This document shows, piece by piece, positions 1 through 10,293 of a DNA stretch of 64,000 bases. The stretch is from Aristolochia californica. Its lineage: Eukaryota; Streptophyta; Magnoliopsida; Piperales; Aristolochiaceae. Every line of letters starts with the position of its first letter. The stretch's first letter is position 1. A model generated the notes under the pieces. That model was not told the origin of the DNA, ran no database searches, and was given only the letters and a program-made list of their open reading frames with translations. A program made the position numbers and the translations under genes. The DNA lies in contig JARWKL010000010.1 of the NCBI GenBank assembly GCA_029961685.1, positions 8,019,931 to 8,083,930 of the forward strand. The letters are read 5' to 3'.

Positions 1-7
1 GGCAGAG

Positions 8-590
8 ATGCAACCCAGACCAGAGGCGAGGGAGGGGATCCTAACCCATTACAGGAGAGGGGAGCAGTGGCCTAGGTGTACTATTGTCCAAGGACCACAG
101 CATGGAGGCACCATACCAAGCTACACAAAGTTAGAATTTCCTACTTTTAATGGCTCCGTGGATCCCTTAATTTGGTTGCATAGGTGTGAAAATATTTTTT
201 TAAATCAAGGAACTACTGAATGGGATAAGGTGCAACTAGCATCTTTCCATATGATAGATGAAACCCTATTATGGGTTGGCCAGGTGGAAAAAGAGAGACC
301 AGGGCTGGATTGGGGTGAATTTAAAAATCTATGCACCATCGGATTTGGCCCTCCCACCAACAGCAACCCCCTGGGGGAGTTAGTCCTATTGAGACAAAGT
401 GGTTTTGTGGACCAATATCAAAAACAATTCTAGGAAAAGTTGGCTCGTGCTGGTGAGAGGGTACTGGTCAACCTACAGGTATCCCTATTCACAGAGAATC
501 TCAATGAGTATTTACGGCTAGAGGTGGAACTCCTTGCGCCTAAGGATTTAGCTCGGGCAATGGAACAATGACAACGGTTGCAGCAACGTA
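8..590 (+). pseudogene. Unit 0 Ty3/gypsy gag (broken)
   Basis: The frame encodes a Retrotrans_gag-type capsid segment, with DPLIWLHRCENIF and FGPPTNSNPLGELVLLRQ-type sequence matching the gag of the downstream units. It is open from position 8 to a TAG at 431-433, and the same frame continues as gag (EKLARAGERVLVNLQ...) to about 590. The 5' end of this unit is outside the window. It differs from units 1-3 in sequence and lacks their shared frameshift near the VEWDVFKNL equivalent, so it represents a less decayed relative. Gag would form the virus-like particle; this copy cannot make full-length Gag. Confidence 0.8.
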
Positions 591-627
591 AGCTGAGTTG
601 GTCGGGTGAGAGAAACACTTCCTCCAC

Positions 628-1525
628 TTGGCAAGGGCGCCGCTATTATTCGTCGTAGCTAACATCTCCAGACACAATCCGATTACGACTCCGATAGCCA
701 CTCCCCGTCCTAGTAATCCCCCACCGCACTTTATCAAAAAATTAACAAGTGCGGAGATGGCAAAACGGCGGTCCAAAAATCTATGTTACAACTCCGATGA
801 GCAGTATCGAGTGGGGCACCAATGTCAAAGATTGCTTTGGTTCAAGACGACGGATTCAGATGATCCAAAGGAGTCAGAGGATGTTATTGAGGAGGAACCA
901 CCAGAGATCTCCTTGCATGCTATTTCTGGGCAGAAATTGCCTAAAATGATGCAAGTCCGAGCTAATGTCATCGACCGGGAATTGGTGGGACTAGTCGACT
1001 CGGGGAGTACACACAATTTCTTGAGTTTTACAGCCACACAGCACCTCCAGCTACAGATACACCCTCATCCGACATCCACCGTCTCAGTGGCCAATGGTGA
1101 AAAGGTCCCTAGCTATGGGATCAGTAAGGTAGTAACTTTTTCCATTAGCTCTACTTCATTTAATGTTGAATGTTTTGTTATTCCCTTGGCAGGATTTGAT
1201 ATGATATTAGGCACTAAATGGTTACAAACATTGGGGCGCATTCTGTGGCACTTTTTGGCTTTAACCATGAGCTTTATTTTGGCTGGGAGTCGGGTGCTCT
1301 TACAGGGCTGTCAAGTGGACAGGGCCCACCACATTCACACCATGCAGACACAGGAACAGCCTGACAATACTATTGATGGTCTGGTTGAGGAGTTTTTTGA
1401 CCTCTTCCAGGAGCCTTCGGGAATGCCTTCCCTGAGGCACTGTGACCACATGATCTGTCTGAAACCAAGATCTCAGGTGGTAGTCGTGCGACTGTACCAT
1501 TATTCACACCTTCAGAAGGATGAGA
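628..1525 (+). pseudogene. Unit 0 nucleocapsid-protease-start of RT
   Basis: This long open frame carries, in order, a nucleocapsid zinc-knuckle remnant (LCYNSDEQYRVGHQC, where the second Cys of the usual CYNCDE pattern is Ser), an acidic linker (EEEPPEISLHAISGQK), an aspartic protease with the catalytic triplet in LVDSGSTHNFL, the flap-side ILGTKWLQ motif, and the first residues of reverse transcriptase (DLFQEPSGMP...CDHMI...LQKDEI). The RT start then breaks off at about 1525 into LTR sequence that begins some 83 bases inside the LTR. The protease looks the best preserved of any array unit. RT, RNase H and integrase are absent. Confidence 0.85.
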
Positions 1526-2286
1526 TATATTGCTTTCAGTTTAATTTTTCAGTAATTATGTAATGAGCAAGGACGTAGGGGCAGAATTGGTATTTTAAGC
1601 TCTAAAATACTTATGATGTCAAAACCCTATTTAAAGGGTAAGGAAATCGAAAATAGACAAGTCTGGAATTAGGTTAAATTAGAGTAGGAAGGTCTCTTTG
1701 ACAAACTCCATGATTGGAAGGTATCTTTGATGAGTTCCAAGGTATGTTCTTGATTTGATCTTATTTCTTCTCTCTTTGAATTCTGTTTGCATTATGAATT
1801 GTTGAAGAGGAAGACATAGAGGTTTTAATTATACAATTCCGTGTTCAAAAGAGGGGCTTTGGCTTCTTCATAGTTACAGCAGTAAGAGGGAAGGAATTTC
1901 CCTAATCCCAATCAAAAGAGTTAGGGTTTGATCCCCCTACTCGAGTAGCACCTCCAAGGAGGCAACTTTAGCCTATACCGAATAAGGGAGGATTGGAGAA
2001 GTCCTAATCTTCCATATGTGGAGATCGAGCAAACATCCTAGAAGGTTCCTACCCTCATTGACGTGAACCTAAAAAGGGGTTTTCATCTTTTTTTATCACG
2101 AAGAGCAAGTTAAGTCTTTTATTTAAATAAGATACTAAGAAAAGGAAACTCCTTTTCAAGAAAAATTATCACAGCAAGAGAAAAGTTTGTTCTTTTCTTC
2201 CTTACAGTGATCAAAGAACCCTCTTAACGTGTTGGATGCTCAACTACCTTGCCGAGTTACTAGATCCATGACTAGGGACCATAAAA
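1526..2286 (+). repeat. Array LTR 0, 5' truncated
   Basis: It is collinear with the complete array LTRs but lacks about their first 83 bases: the left edge falls in atattgctttcag, which is internal in the others. The right end is CCATAAAA rather than CCATAACA. The following primer site (around 2290) is mutated to TGGAATCAGAAC. A TATA-like and polyadenylation region is not obvious. Its length plus the missing part gives about 843 bp, the same as LTR 1 and LTR 2. Confidence 0.85.
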
Positions 2287-3590
2287 ACTTGGAATCAGAA
2301 CAGGGTAACACGGCAGAGATCAGCAACAATGAATTGTTGGAAGTAATCCGCAAAAACCTGGCAGATAATGACAGAAAGTTTGATGCATTCATGGAGAGGT
2401 TTTCTAAAATTGATCTCAATATGGAGACTCTGAATGGAATGATGGATAGCATGGAGACTGGTCTAACAAATGGAAGGAACACGATTCCAGAGCAAAGAGG
2501 AGGGGACCATTCGCATAACAGAGGGAGAGATGAGTTTGTTGGGTGCACTAGTTTCTCTGGCCAGCAAGGACACTTCAACCCGGGGGGACACTTCAACCCG
2601 GGGGGAGGCACTATACCCAAGTATACTAAACTTGATTTCCCTACTTATAATGGGTCAGAAGATCCTATGATCTGGCTGTATCGGTGCGAAAAAAAATTAC
2701 TCCATCAAAGAATAGCAGCTTATGATAAAGTACAGTTGGCTGCCTTCCACTTACTGGGGGAAGCACAACTCTGGTTTCAGTAAGTTGAGCGTGATAGAGA
2801 GTGGTCGAATGGGATGTGTTTAAGAATTTATGCTCTCTCCGTTTTGGTCCTCCTACTTACAGCAACCCTGTGGGGGATTTGGTTTTGTTACGCCAAACTG
2901 GCTCAGTGGAGCAGTATCAACAGTTGTTCCAGGATAAATTAGCAAGAGCAAACAGTATGGTCCGTGGGGATCAGCAAGTAGCGCTATTTATAGCAGGCCT
3001 TACTGAGGCATTACGGTTTGAGGTGGAGCCCTATGCACCTATTAACCTATCTAGCGCTATGAATATCGCCCGTGCTTTAGAACTTCGATAGAAAGTCAAC
3101 CACAGATGAAACCCATGGCCAAGGGAACAGAGCACTTCCTCCACTGGGCAAGGAGAGCGCAATACTCCTCCTTAGGCGTTTTGGTCAGCAGTACGTCCTC
3201 TGAGAAACAATCCGGGTATTACTATGACATGGGATACGAGATCTAGTAATCCTACACCTCCGTATATAAAAAAAATTGAGAAGTGCTGATATGGCAGAAC
3301 AGCGGGCTAAGAATCTGTGTTACAACTGTGATGAATAGTATCGGGCAGGTCATCAGTGCAAAAGGTAGTTTTGGCTTGAAATGGATGAAGCAGCTGATCC
3401 AGATGACATGGAGGAGATGATAGAGGAGGAACCACCGGACATATCCTTGCATGCCATTACTGGGCAGAAATCCCCCACAACTATGCAAGTCAGAGCACTG
3501 GTCCACAACATGGGAGCCGTTCGACAACTTCAAACAGGTCCACCCAGCTTATGACCTATAGGACAAGCTCTATTTCCAAGGGGAGGTAGA
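2268..3590 (+). pseudogene. Array unit 1: gag with PR fused to pol tail
   Basis: The gag frame opens inside the LTR end (MTRDHKNLESEQG) and runs through the primer site to a TAA at 2781-2783. It then resumes one frame off at 2801 (VEWDVFKNLCSLRFGPPT...) to 3091. It encodes an N-terminal helical region, a Gly/His-rich linker with a duplicated HFNPGG unit, then the capsid domain. Downstream is a knuckle remnant (CYNCDE then stop) and the acidic linker DDMEEMIEEEPPDIS. Just after MQVRALVHNMGA the sequence jumps to the last residues of pol (FDNFKQVHPAYDL) ahead of the purine tract. All of RT, RNase H and integrase is missing. Confidence 0.85.
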
Positions 3591-4432
3591 TGTTATGGAC
3601 TCAATAGCACATTGATTCACGCAGAGGAGGAGGCAAAGACTCATTGAGTTCACTAGTTTAACTTTCATAATTTATATTGCTTTCAGTTTAATTTTTCAGT
3701 AATTATGTAATGAGCAAGGCCGTAGGGGCAGAATTGGTAGTTTAAGCCCTAAAATACTTATGATGTCAAAACCCTATTTAAAGGGTAAGGAAATCAAAAA
3801 TAGACAAGTCAGGAATTAGGTTAAATTAGAGTAGGGAGGTATTTTTGATGAGCTCCATGATTGGAAGGTATCTTTGATGAGTTCCAAGGTATGTTCTTGA
3901 TTTGATCTTATTTCTTCTCTCTTTGAATTCTGTTTTCATTAAGAATTGTTGAAGAGAAGACATAGGGGTTTTAATTATTGAATTCCGAGTTCAAATGAGG
4001 GGCTTTGGCTTCTTCATAGTTACAACAGTAAGAGGGAAGGAATTTCCCTAATTCCGAGCAAGAAGATTTAGAGTTTGATCCCCCTACTCGAGTAGCACCT
4101 CCAAGGAGGCAGCTTTAGCCTATACCGAATAAGGGAGGATTGGAGATGTCCTAATCTTCCTTACGTGGAGATCGAGCAATCATCCTAGAGGGTTCCTACC
4201 CTCATTGATGTGAACCTAAAAAGGGGTTTTCATCTTTTTTATCACAAACAACAAGTTAAGTCTTTTATTTAGATAAGAGACTAAGAAAAGGAAACTCCTT
4301 TTCAAGAAAAATCATGACAGCAAGAGAAACGTTAGTTATTTTCTTCCTTACTGTGATCAAAGAACCCTCTTAAGGTGTTGGATCCTCAACTACCTCGCCA
4401 AGTTACTAGATCCATGACTAGGGACCATAACA
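3591..4432 (+). repeat. Array LTR 1 (842 bp)
   Basis: It starts TGTTATGGACTC directly after the purine tract AAGGGGAGGTAGA and ends GGGACCATAACA, giving perfect 8-bp terminal inverted repeats. It is collinear with LTR 2 (5716-6558) and LTR 3. It serves both as the 3' LTR of unit 1 and the 5' LTR of unit 2. Confidence 0.92.
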
Positions 4433-5715
4433 ACTTGGTATCAGAGAGGGGTAACACGGCGGAGATCAGCAACAATGAATTGTTGGAAGTAATCCACCAA
4501 AACCTGGCAGATAATGACAGATAGTTTGATGCATTCATGGAGAGGTTTTCTAAAATTGATCTCAATATGGAGAATCTGAATGGAATGAAGGATAGCATGG
4601 AGACTGGTCTAACAACTTGAAGGAACATGATTCCAGAGCAAAGAGGAGGGGACCATTTGCATAACAGAGGGAGAGATGAGTTTGTTGGGCGCACTAGTTT
4701 CTCTGGCCAGCAAGGACACTTCAACCCAAGGGGAGGCACTATACCCAAGTATACTAAACTTGATTTCCCTACTTATAATGGGTCAGAAGATCCCTTGATC
4801 TGGCTGTATCGGTGCGAAAAAAAATTTCTCCATCAAAGAATAGCAGCTTATGATAAAGTACAGTTGGCTGCCTTCCACTTACTGGGGGAAGCACAACTCT
4901 GGTTTCAGTAAGTTGAGCGTGATAGAGAGTGGTCGAATGGGATGTGTTTAAGAATTTATGCTCTCTCCATTTTGGTCCTTCTACTTATAGCAACCCTGTG
5001 GAGGATTTGGTTTTGTTATGCCAAACTGGCTCAGTGGAGCAGTATCAACAGTTGTTCCAGGAAAAATTAGCAAGAGCAAACAGTATGGTACGTGGGGATC
5101 AACAAGTAGCGCTATTTACAGCCGGCCTTACTGAGGCGTTACGGTTTGAGGTGGAGCTCTATGCACCTATTAACCTATCTAGTGCTATGAATATCGCCCG
5201 TGCTTTAGAACTTCGACAGAAAGTCAACCACAGATGAACCCCATGGCCAGGGGAATGGAGCACTTCCTCCATTGGGCAAGGAGAGCACAATACTCCTCCT
5301 CAGGCATTTCAGTCAACAGTATGTCCTCCGAGAAATAATCCGGGTATTACTATGACAGGGGATACAAGATCTAGTAATCTTACACCTTTGTAAAAAAAAA
5401 TTGACAAGTGCTGAGATGGCGGAACGGCGGGCTAAGAATCTGTGTTACAACTATGATGAATAGTATCGGGTAGGTCATCAGTGCAAAAGCTTGTTTTGGC
5501 TTGAAGTGGATGAAGCTGCTGATCCAGATGACATGGAGGAGATGATAGAGGAGGAACCACTGGATATATCCTTGCATGCCATTACTGGGCAGAAATCGCC
5601 CACAACTATGCAAGTCAGAGCTCCGGTCCTCAACATGGGAGCGGCTCGACAACTTAAAACAGGTCTACCCAACTTACGACCATGAGGACAACCTCTTTTT
5701 CCTAGGGGAGGCAGA
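4414..5715 (+). pseudogene. Array unit 2: gag with PR fused to pol tail
   Basis: It has the same organisation as unit 1. The gag frame starts in the LTR end, has a stop in the N-terminal region (TAG at 4522-4524, TGA at 4618-4620), then an open capsid stretch 4627-4911. It shares the TAA at 4909-4911 with unit 1, where unit 3 has CAA. The capsid half resumes out of frame at 4929-5237. The knuckle region has CYNYDE followed by a stop. The acidic linker and MQVRAPVLNMGA are followed by the same jump to the pol tail. Sharing the private stop with unit 1 suggests that units 1 and 2 are sisters. Confidence 0.84.
4436..4447 (+). other. Primer binding site, initiator tRNA-Met type
   Basis: TGGTATCAGAGA lies three bases after the LTR 1 end. 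It matches the plant initiator-tRNA-Met 3' end complement TGGTATCAGAGC at 11 of 12 positions. The site sits in the gag reading frame, where it reads as LVSER. Confidence 0.88.
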
Positions 5716-6558
5716 TGTTATGGACTCAATAGCACATTGAGTCACACAAAGGATGAGACAAAGACTCATTCAGTTCACTAGTATAACTTTCATAATTTAT
5801 ATTGCTTTCAATTTAATTTTTTAGTAATTATGTAATGAGCAAGGACGTAGGGGCAGAAAGTATATTTTAAGCCCGGAAATACTTATGATATCAAAACCCA
5901 ATTTAAAGGGTACGGAAATCAAAAATAGACAAGTCTGGACTTAGGTTAAATTAGAGTAGGGAGGTCACTTTGACGAGCTCCATGATTGGAAGGTATCTTT
6001 GATGAGTTCCAAGGTATGCTCTTGATTTGATCTTATTTCTTCTCTCTTTGAATTCTATTTGCATTAAGAATTGTTGAAGAGGAAGACATAGGGGTTTTAA
6101 TTATTGAATTCCGAGTTCAAAAGAGGGGCTATGGCTTCTTCATAGTTATAGCAGTAAGAGGGAAGGAATTTCCCAAATTCCAATCAAGAAGAGTTAGGGT
6201 TTGATCGCCCTACTTGAGTAGCACCTCCAAGGAGGCAGCTTTAGCCTATACTGAATAAGGGAGGATTGGAGAAGTCCTAATCTTCCTTATGTGGAAATCA
6301 AGCAATTATCCTAGAGGGTTCCTGCCGTCATTGATATGAACCTAAAATGGGGTTTTCATCTTTTTTATCACGAACAGCAAGTTAAGTCTTTTATTTAGAT
6401 AAGAGACTAAGAAAAGTAAACTCCTTTTCAAGAAAAATGATCACAGCAAGAGAAAAGATAGTTATTTTCTTCCTTACAGTGATCAAAGAACCCTCTTAAC
6501 GTGCTGGATACTCAACTACCTCACTGAGTTACTAGATCCATGACTAGGGACCATAAAA
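5716..6558 (+). repeat. Array LTR 2 (843 bp)
   Basis: It begins TGTTATGGACTC after the purine tract AGGGGAGGCAGA and ends CCATAAAA, so the terminal CA has decayed to AA. It is otherwise collinear with LTR 1. An intact primer site follows at 6562. Confidence 0.9.
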
Positions 6559-7859
6559 ACTTGGTATCAGAGCGGGGTAACACGGCGGAGATCAGCAACA
6601 ATGAATTGTTGGAAGTAATCTGCAAAAAACTAGCAGATAATGACAGAAAGTTTGATGCATTCATGGAGAGGTTTTCTAAAACTGATCTCAATATGGAGAC
6701 TCTGAATGGAATGATGGATAGCATGGAGACTGGTCTAACAACTGGAAGGAACATGATTCTAGAGCAAAGAGGAGGGGACCATTCGCATAACAGATGGAGA
6801 GATGAGTTTGCTGGGCGCACTAGTTTCTCTGGCCAGCAAGGACACTTCAACCCGGGGGGGACACTTCAATCCGGGGGGAGGCACTGTACCCAGGTATACT
6901 AAACTTGATTTCCTACTTATAATGGGTCAGAAGATCCTCTGATCTGGCAATATTGGTGTGAAAAAAAATTCTCCATCAAAGAATAGAACCTTTTGATAAA
7001 GTACAGTTGGCTGCCTTCCACTTACTGGGGGAAGCACAACTCTGGTTTCAGCAAGTTGAGCGTGATAGAGAGTGGTCGAATGGGATGTGTTTAAGAATTT
7101 ATGCTCTCTCCGTTTTGGTCTTCCTACTTACAGCAACCCTGTGAGGGATTTGGTTTTGTTATGCCAAACTGGCTCAGTGGAGCAGTATCAACTGTTGTTC
7201 CAGGAAAACTTAGCAAGAGCAAACAGTATGGTACGTGGGGATCAGCAAGTAGCGCTATTTACAGCCGGCCTTACTGAGGCGTTACGGCTTGAGGTGGAAC
7301 TCTATGGACCTATTAACCTATCTAGCGCTATAAATATTGCTCGTGCTTTAGAACTTCGACAGAAAGTCAACCACAGATGAACCCCATGGCCAGGGGAATG
7401 GAGCACTTCCTCCGCTGGTCAAGGAGAGCACAATACTCCTCCTCAGGCGTTTCAGTTAGCTGTCCATCCTCCGAGAAACAATACGGGTATTACTATGACA
7501 AGGGATAAGAGATCTAGTAATCCTACACCTACGTATATAAAAAAATTGACAAGTGTTGAGATGGCAGAACGGCGGGCTAAGAATCTGTGTTACAACTGTG
7601 ATGAACAGTATCGGACAAGTCATCAGTGCAAAAGGTTGTTTTGGCTAATGTGGATGAAGCAGCTGATCCAGATGACATGGAGGAGATGATAGAGGAGGAA
7701 CCTCCGGACATATCCTTGCATGCCATTACTGGGCAGAAATCACCCACAACTATGCAAGTCAAAGCTCCGGTCCTCAACAAGGGAGCGGCTCGACAACTTC
7801 AAATAGGTCTACCCAGCTTACGAGCTTGAGGACAAGCTCTATTTCCAAGGGGAGGCAGA
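6540..7859 (+). pseudogene. Array unit 3: gag with PR fused to pol tail
   Basis: The gag frame is open from ATG 6540 in the LTR through the primer site to 6902, where single-base indels break it (a run of seven G at the HFNPGG repeat and a lost C near 6913). The downstream capsid half is open at 7072-7380 but, as in units 1 and 2, is out of frame with the upstream half. The knuckle region is intact at CYNCDEQYRTSHQCKR. The tail after the PR junction reads YELEDKLYFQGEADVMDS in one frame, overlapping the purine tract and the LTR start. This is the least damaged of the deleted units. Confidence 0.84.
6562..6573 (+). other. Primer binding site, initiator tRNA-Met type
   Basis: TGGTATCAGAGC is a perfect 12-base match to the usual plant initiator-tRNA-Met primer site, three bases after the end of LTR 2. 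It is the best-preserved primer site of the array. Confidence 0.9.
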
Positions 7860-8407
7860 TGTTATGGACTCAATAGCACATTGAGTCACACAAAGGAGGA
7901 GGCAAAGACTCTTTGAGTTCACCAGTTTAACTTTCTTAATTTATATTGCTTTCGGTTTAATTTTTCAATAATTATGTAATGAGCAAGGACGTAGGGGCAG
8001 AATTGGTATTTTAAGCCTTAAAACACTTATGATGTCAAAGCCCTATTTAAAGGGTAAGTAAATCAAAAATAGACAAGTCTGGAATTAGGTTAATTAGAGT
8101 AGGGAGGTCTCTTTGATGAGCTCCATGATTGGGAGGTATCTTTGACGAGTTCCAAGGTATGTTCTTGATTTGATCTTATTTCTTCTCTCTTTGAATTTTG
8201 TTTGCATTAAGAATTGTTGAAGAGGAAGACATAGGGGTTTTAATTATACAATTTCGAGTTCAAAAGAGGGGCTTTGGCTTCTTCATAGTTACAGCAGTAA
8301 GAGGGAAGGAATTTCCCTAATTCCGAGCAAGTTGAGTTAGGGTTTGATCCCCTACTCGAGTAGCACCTCTAAGGAGGCAGCTTTAGTCTATACCGAGTAA
8401 GGGAGGA
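7860..8407 (+). repeat. Array LTR 3, left part
   Basis: It starts TGTTATGGACTC after GGGGAGGCAGA and is collinear with LTRs 1 and 2 up to GGGAGGA, where another LTR element is inserted. It continues at 10294. Bases 8403-8407 (GAGGA) form the left target-site duplication of that insertion. Confidence 0.9.
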
Positions 8408-8832
8408 TGTTACGGTCCCGGATCTGACACGTGGATTCATTGGGAGGATCTGCAATCTGCCATGGGTTACGGGTCTTCCAAGCATTACCATAGGGGTAGT
8501 AGGAAGACTTGGGGAAGATAAAAACGAAGATCAAGCCAAAGGGAAGCTTAATACCCTAGAACTCGTTGAGGAGAACTCTAAGCCTCTTACGCTAAATTTA
8601 ACCTAATTTTTAATACTTCAATCCTGTATTTCTCATTAGTCTTACCCCTTAAATAGGGTTCACCCGGTTAGGGTTTACAATAAAATATTCCAAAAATACC
8701 CCTATAAATAAAATATTCCAAAATACCCCTATAAATAAAATATTCTAAAAATACCCCTATGACCTAAAACTGAAATAAAATAAAGTAAATTAAAGAAAAC
8801 ACTAAAATAATAATGTTATTATGTGCATAACA
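8408..8832 (-). repeat. 3' LTR of the 8408-10293 element (425 bp)
   Basis: It is nearly identical to 9896-10293 except that it carries three copies of a 26-27-bp unit (ataaaatattccaaaa with tacccctat) at about 8680-8762, where the other LTR has two. This accounts for the 27-bp length difference. Confidence 0.9.
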
Positions 8833-8969
8833 TTACACCCCCCTTGGAAAACGAGCTTGTCCTCAAGCTCGGAAGTAGTGTTTGTATGCCGACGTCTTCA
8901 CCGGTGCTGAAGTAGCATCTGCGAAAGCTATGACGCCCCCTCTGTTTGCCTGCTTCCCTATTTTTATTT

Positions 8970-9872
8970 TTATTTTTTTTTTTTGTGAGGGGGGCCGGTC
9001 CGAGTTAACCTGGGTTGACCCGGTTCAGGAACCCGGTCCGGCTTGCGACTCAGCGGACCGGGCTGATTAAATTTTCCTAAGTTACGAAAATTTAATCGGG
9101 AGTCGTCTTCTTCCTTCGGCGGCTCCCGAACTCTGCGGCCGGCGGTTCCGTTCCTCACGGCACTGACGATTACCGGCGACGGCCGTCTCCTTCCTCTCTC
9201 CCGGCACCGACGGAATCGCATGATTTTCCAGTGGCGAATCGCAGCCCGTCGGGGCTTTGCCGCCTGGATAGTTTCCGAGACAGAGGAGTCTCGAAAACTT
9301 GTAAATCGTCGTTCCTCAGCCTCCCGGAACCGAGATCCCTTGCGGAAAAGTTGCTTATGGCGCCGACGAACTATCCTGCTTCGCCAGTGGCGACGAGAAG
9401 CCCGCTGAGGCGTCGCCGCTTGGAATTTTTCCGAGACAGAGGGCTCTCGGGTAGTTTGCCGACGAACCCAAGGGAAGCGACTGGGTCGCCTGCTACTCCG
9501 GCGGCGAATCGCACCACTTGGAGGTGAATCGTAGCCCTTGGAGGCATATCGGAAGTTCTGCGCTTGCTCGGAGATTTCGTGTGCCGTCGGAATTTCTGGT
9601 GCAGCCATTTTTGGAATTTCGGAATCCCCAAATTCCGATGTCGTCGCCGCTGGAGTTCCTGGCCGTTGGCCTTTCTGCTCGTCCAAGGCAGCAGCTGCCT
9701 CTTGTACGCATATGCCTACGCATATACAAGAAATTTCAGGTCGTATGACCTTTTCTGTGGGAGCACGTGGCTCCATTGCCGAACATTCAATTGAAGCATC
9801 TAACCGTGCTCGTATTTCCTCCAATTCCTTACCCATAGCAACCCATCTTTCTTGGGATATAGAATAACCCAT
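8970..9872 (-). CDS. Arg-rich gag-like ORF of non-autonomous element
   Basis: This is an uninterrupted 300-codon frame whose first Met (MGYSISQERW) lies 10 bases inside the primer site. The N-terminus, MGKELEEIRARLDASIE, is helical and resembles the leader of gypsy Gag proteins. There is no recognisable capsid, zinc knuckle or protease. The rest is rich in Arg, Ser and Pro and contains two related segments of about 26 residues (SVSEKFQAATPQRAS... and SVSETIQAAKPRRAA..., each ending near RHW). It ends LTRTGPPHKKKK next to an A-rich run. A frame this long in a decayed landscape is notable, but GC-rich sequence can stay open by chance. Function unknown. Confidence 0.5.
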   Translation of the reverse strand: MGYSISQERWVAMGKELEEIRARLDASIECSAMEPRAPTEKVIRPEISCICVGICVQEAAAALDEQKGQRPGTPAATTSEFGDSEIPKMAAPEIPTAHEISEQAQNFRYASKGYDSPPSGAIRRRSSRRPSRFPWVRRQTTREPSVSEKFQAATPQRASRRHWRSRIVRRRHKQLFRKGSRFREAEERRFTSFRDSSVSETIQAAKPRRAAIRHWKIMRFRRCRERGRRRPSPVIVSAVRNGTAGRRVREPPKEEDDSRLNFRNLGKFNQPGPLSRKPDRVPEPGQPRLTRTGPPHKKKK

Positions 9873-9881
9873 TGTGTTCCT

Positions 9882-9893
9882 GCTCTGATACCA
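9882..9893 (-). other. Primer binding site, initiator tRNA-Met type
   Basis: On the minus strand this reads TGGTATCAGAGC, two bases after the 5' LTR end. It fixes the orientation of the 8408-10293 element as minus. Confidence 0.9.
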
Positions 9894-9895
9894 GT

Positions 9896-10293
9896 TGTTA
9901 CGGTCCCGGATCTGACACGTGGATTCTTTGGGAGGATCTGCAATCTGCCACGGGTTACGGGTCTTCCAAGCATTACCATAGGGGTAGTAGGAAGACATGG
10001 GGAAGATAAAAACGAAGATCAAGCCAAAGGGAAGCTTGATACCCTAGAACTCGTTGAGGAGAACTCTAAGCCTCTTACACGAAATTTAACCTAATTTTTA
10101 ATACTTCAATCCTGTATTTCTCATTAGTCTTACCCCTTAAATAGGGTTCACCCGGTTAGGGTTTACAATAAAATATTCCAAAAATACCCCTATAAATAAA
10201 ATATTCCAAAAATACCCCTATGACCTAAAACTGAAATAAAATAAAGTAAATTAAAGAAAACACTAAAATAATAATGTTATTGTGTGCATAACA
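9896..10293 (-). repeat. 5' LTR of the 8408-10293 element (398 bp)
   Basis: It runs from TGTTACGG to GCATAACA on the plus strand and is nearly identical to 8408-8832. The high similarity of the two LTRs points to a fairly recent insertion relative to the array around it. Confidence 0.9.

Larger units (their letters stand above)
8408..10293 (-). mobile_element. Non-autonomous LTR element with Arg-rich ORF
   Basis: This 1.9-kb element sits inside array LTR 3. Its LTRs are 8408-8832 and 9896-10293. On the minus strand it begins TGTTATGCACA and ends CGTAACA. Flanks GAGGA (8403-8407) and GAAGA (10294-10298) are a 5-bp target-site duplication with one change. A perfect primer site lies at 9882-9893 and the purine tract CCAAGGGGGG lies next to the 3' LTR. 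The internal region has no pol except a C-terminal tail (ELEDKLVFQGG) overlapping the purine tract, so it is probably a deletion derivative of a Ty3/gypsy element. Confidence 0.88.
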
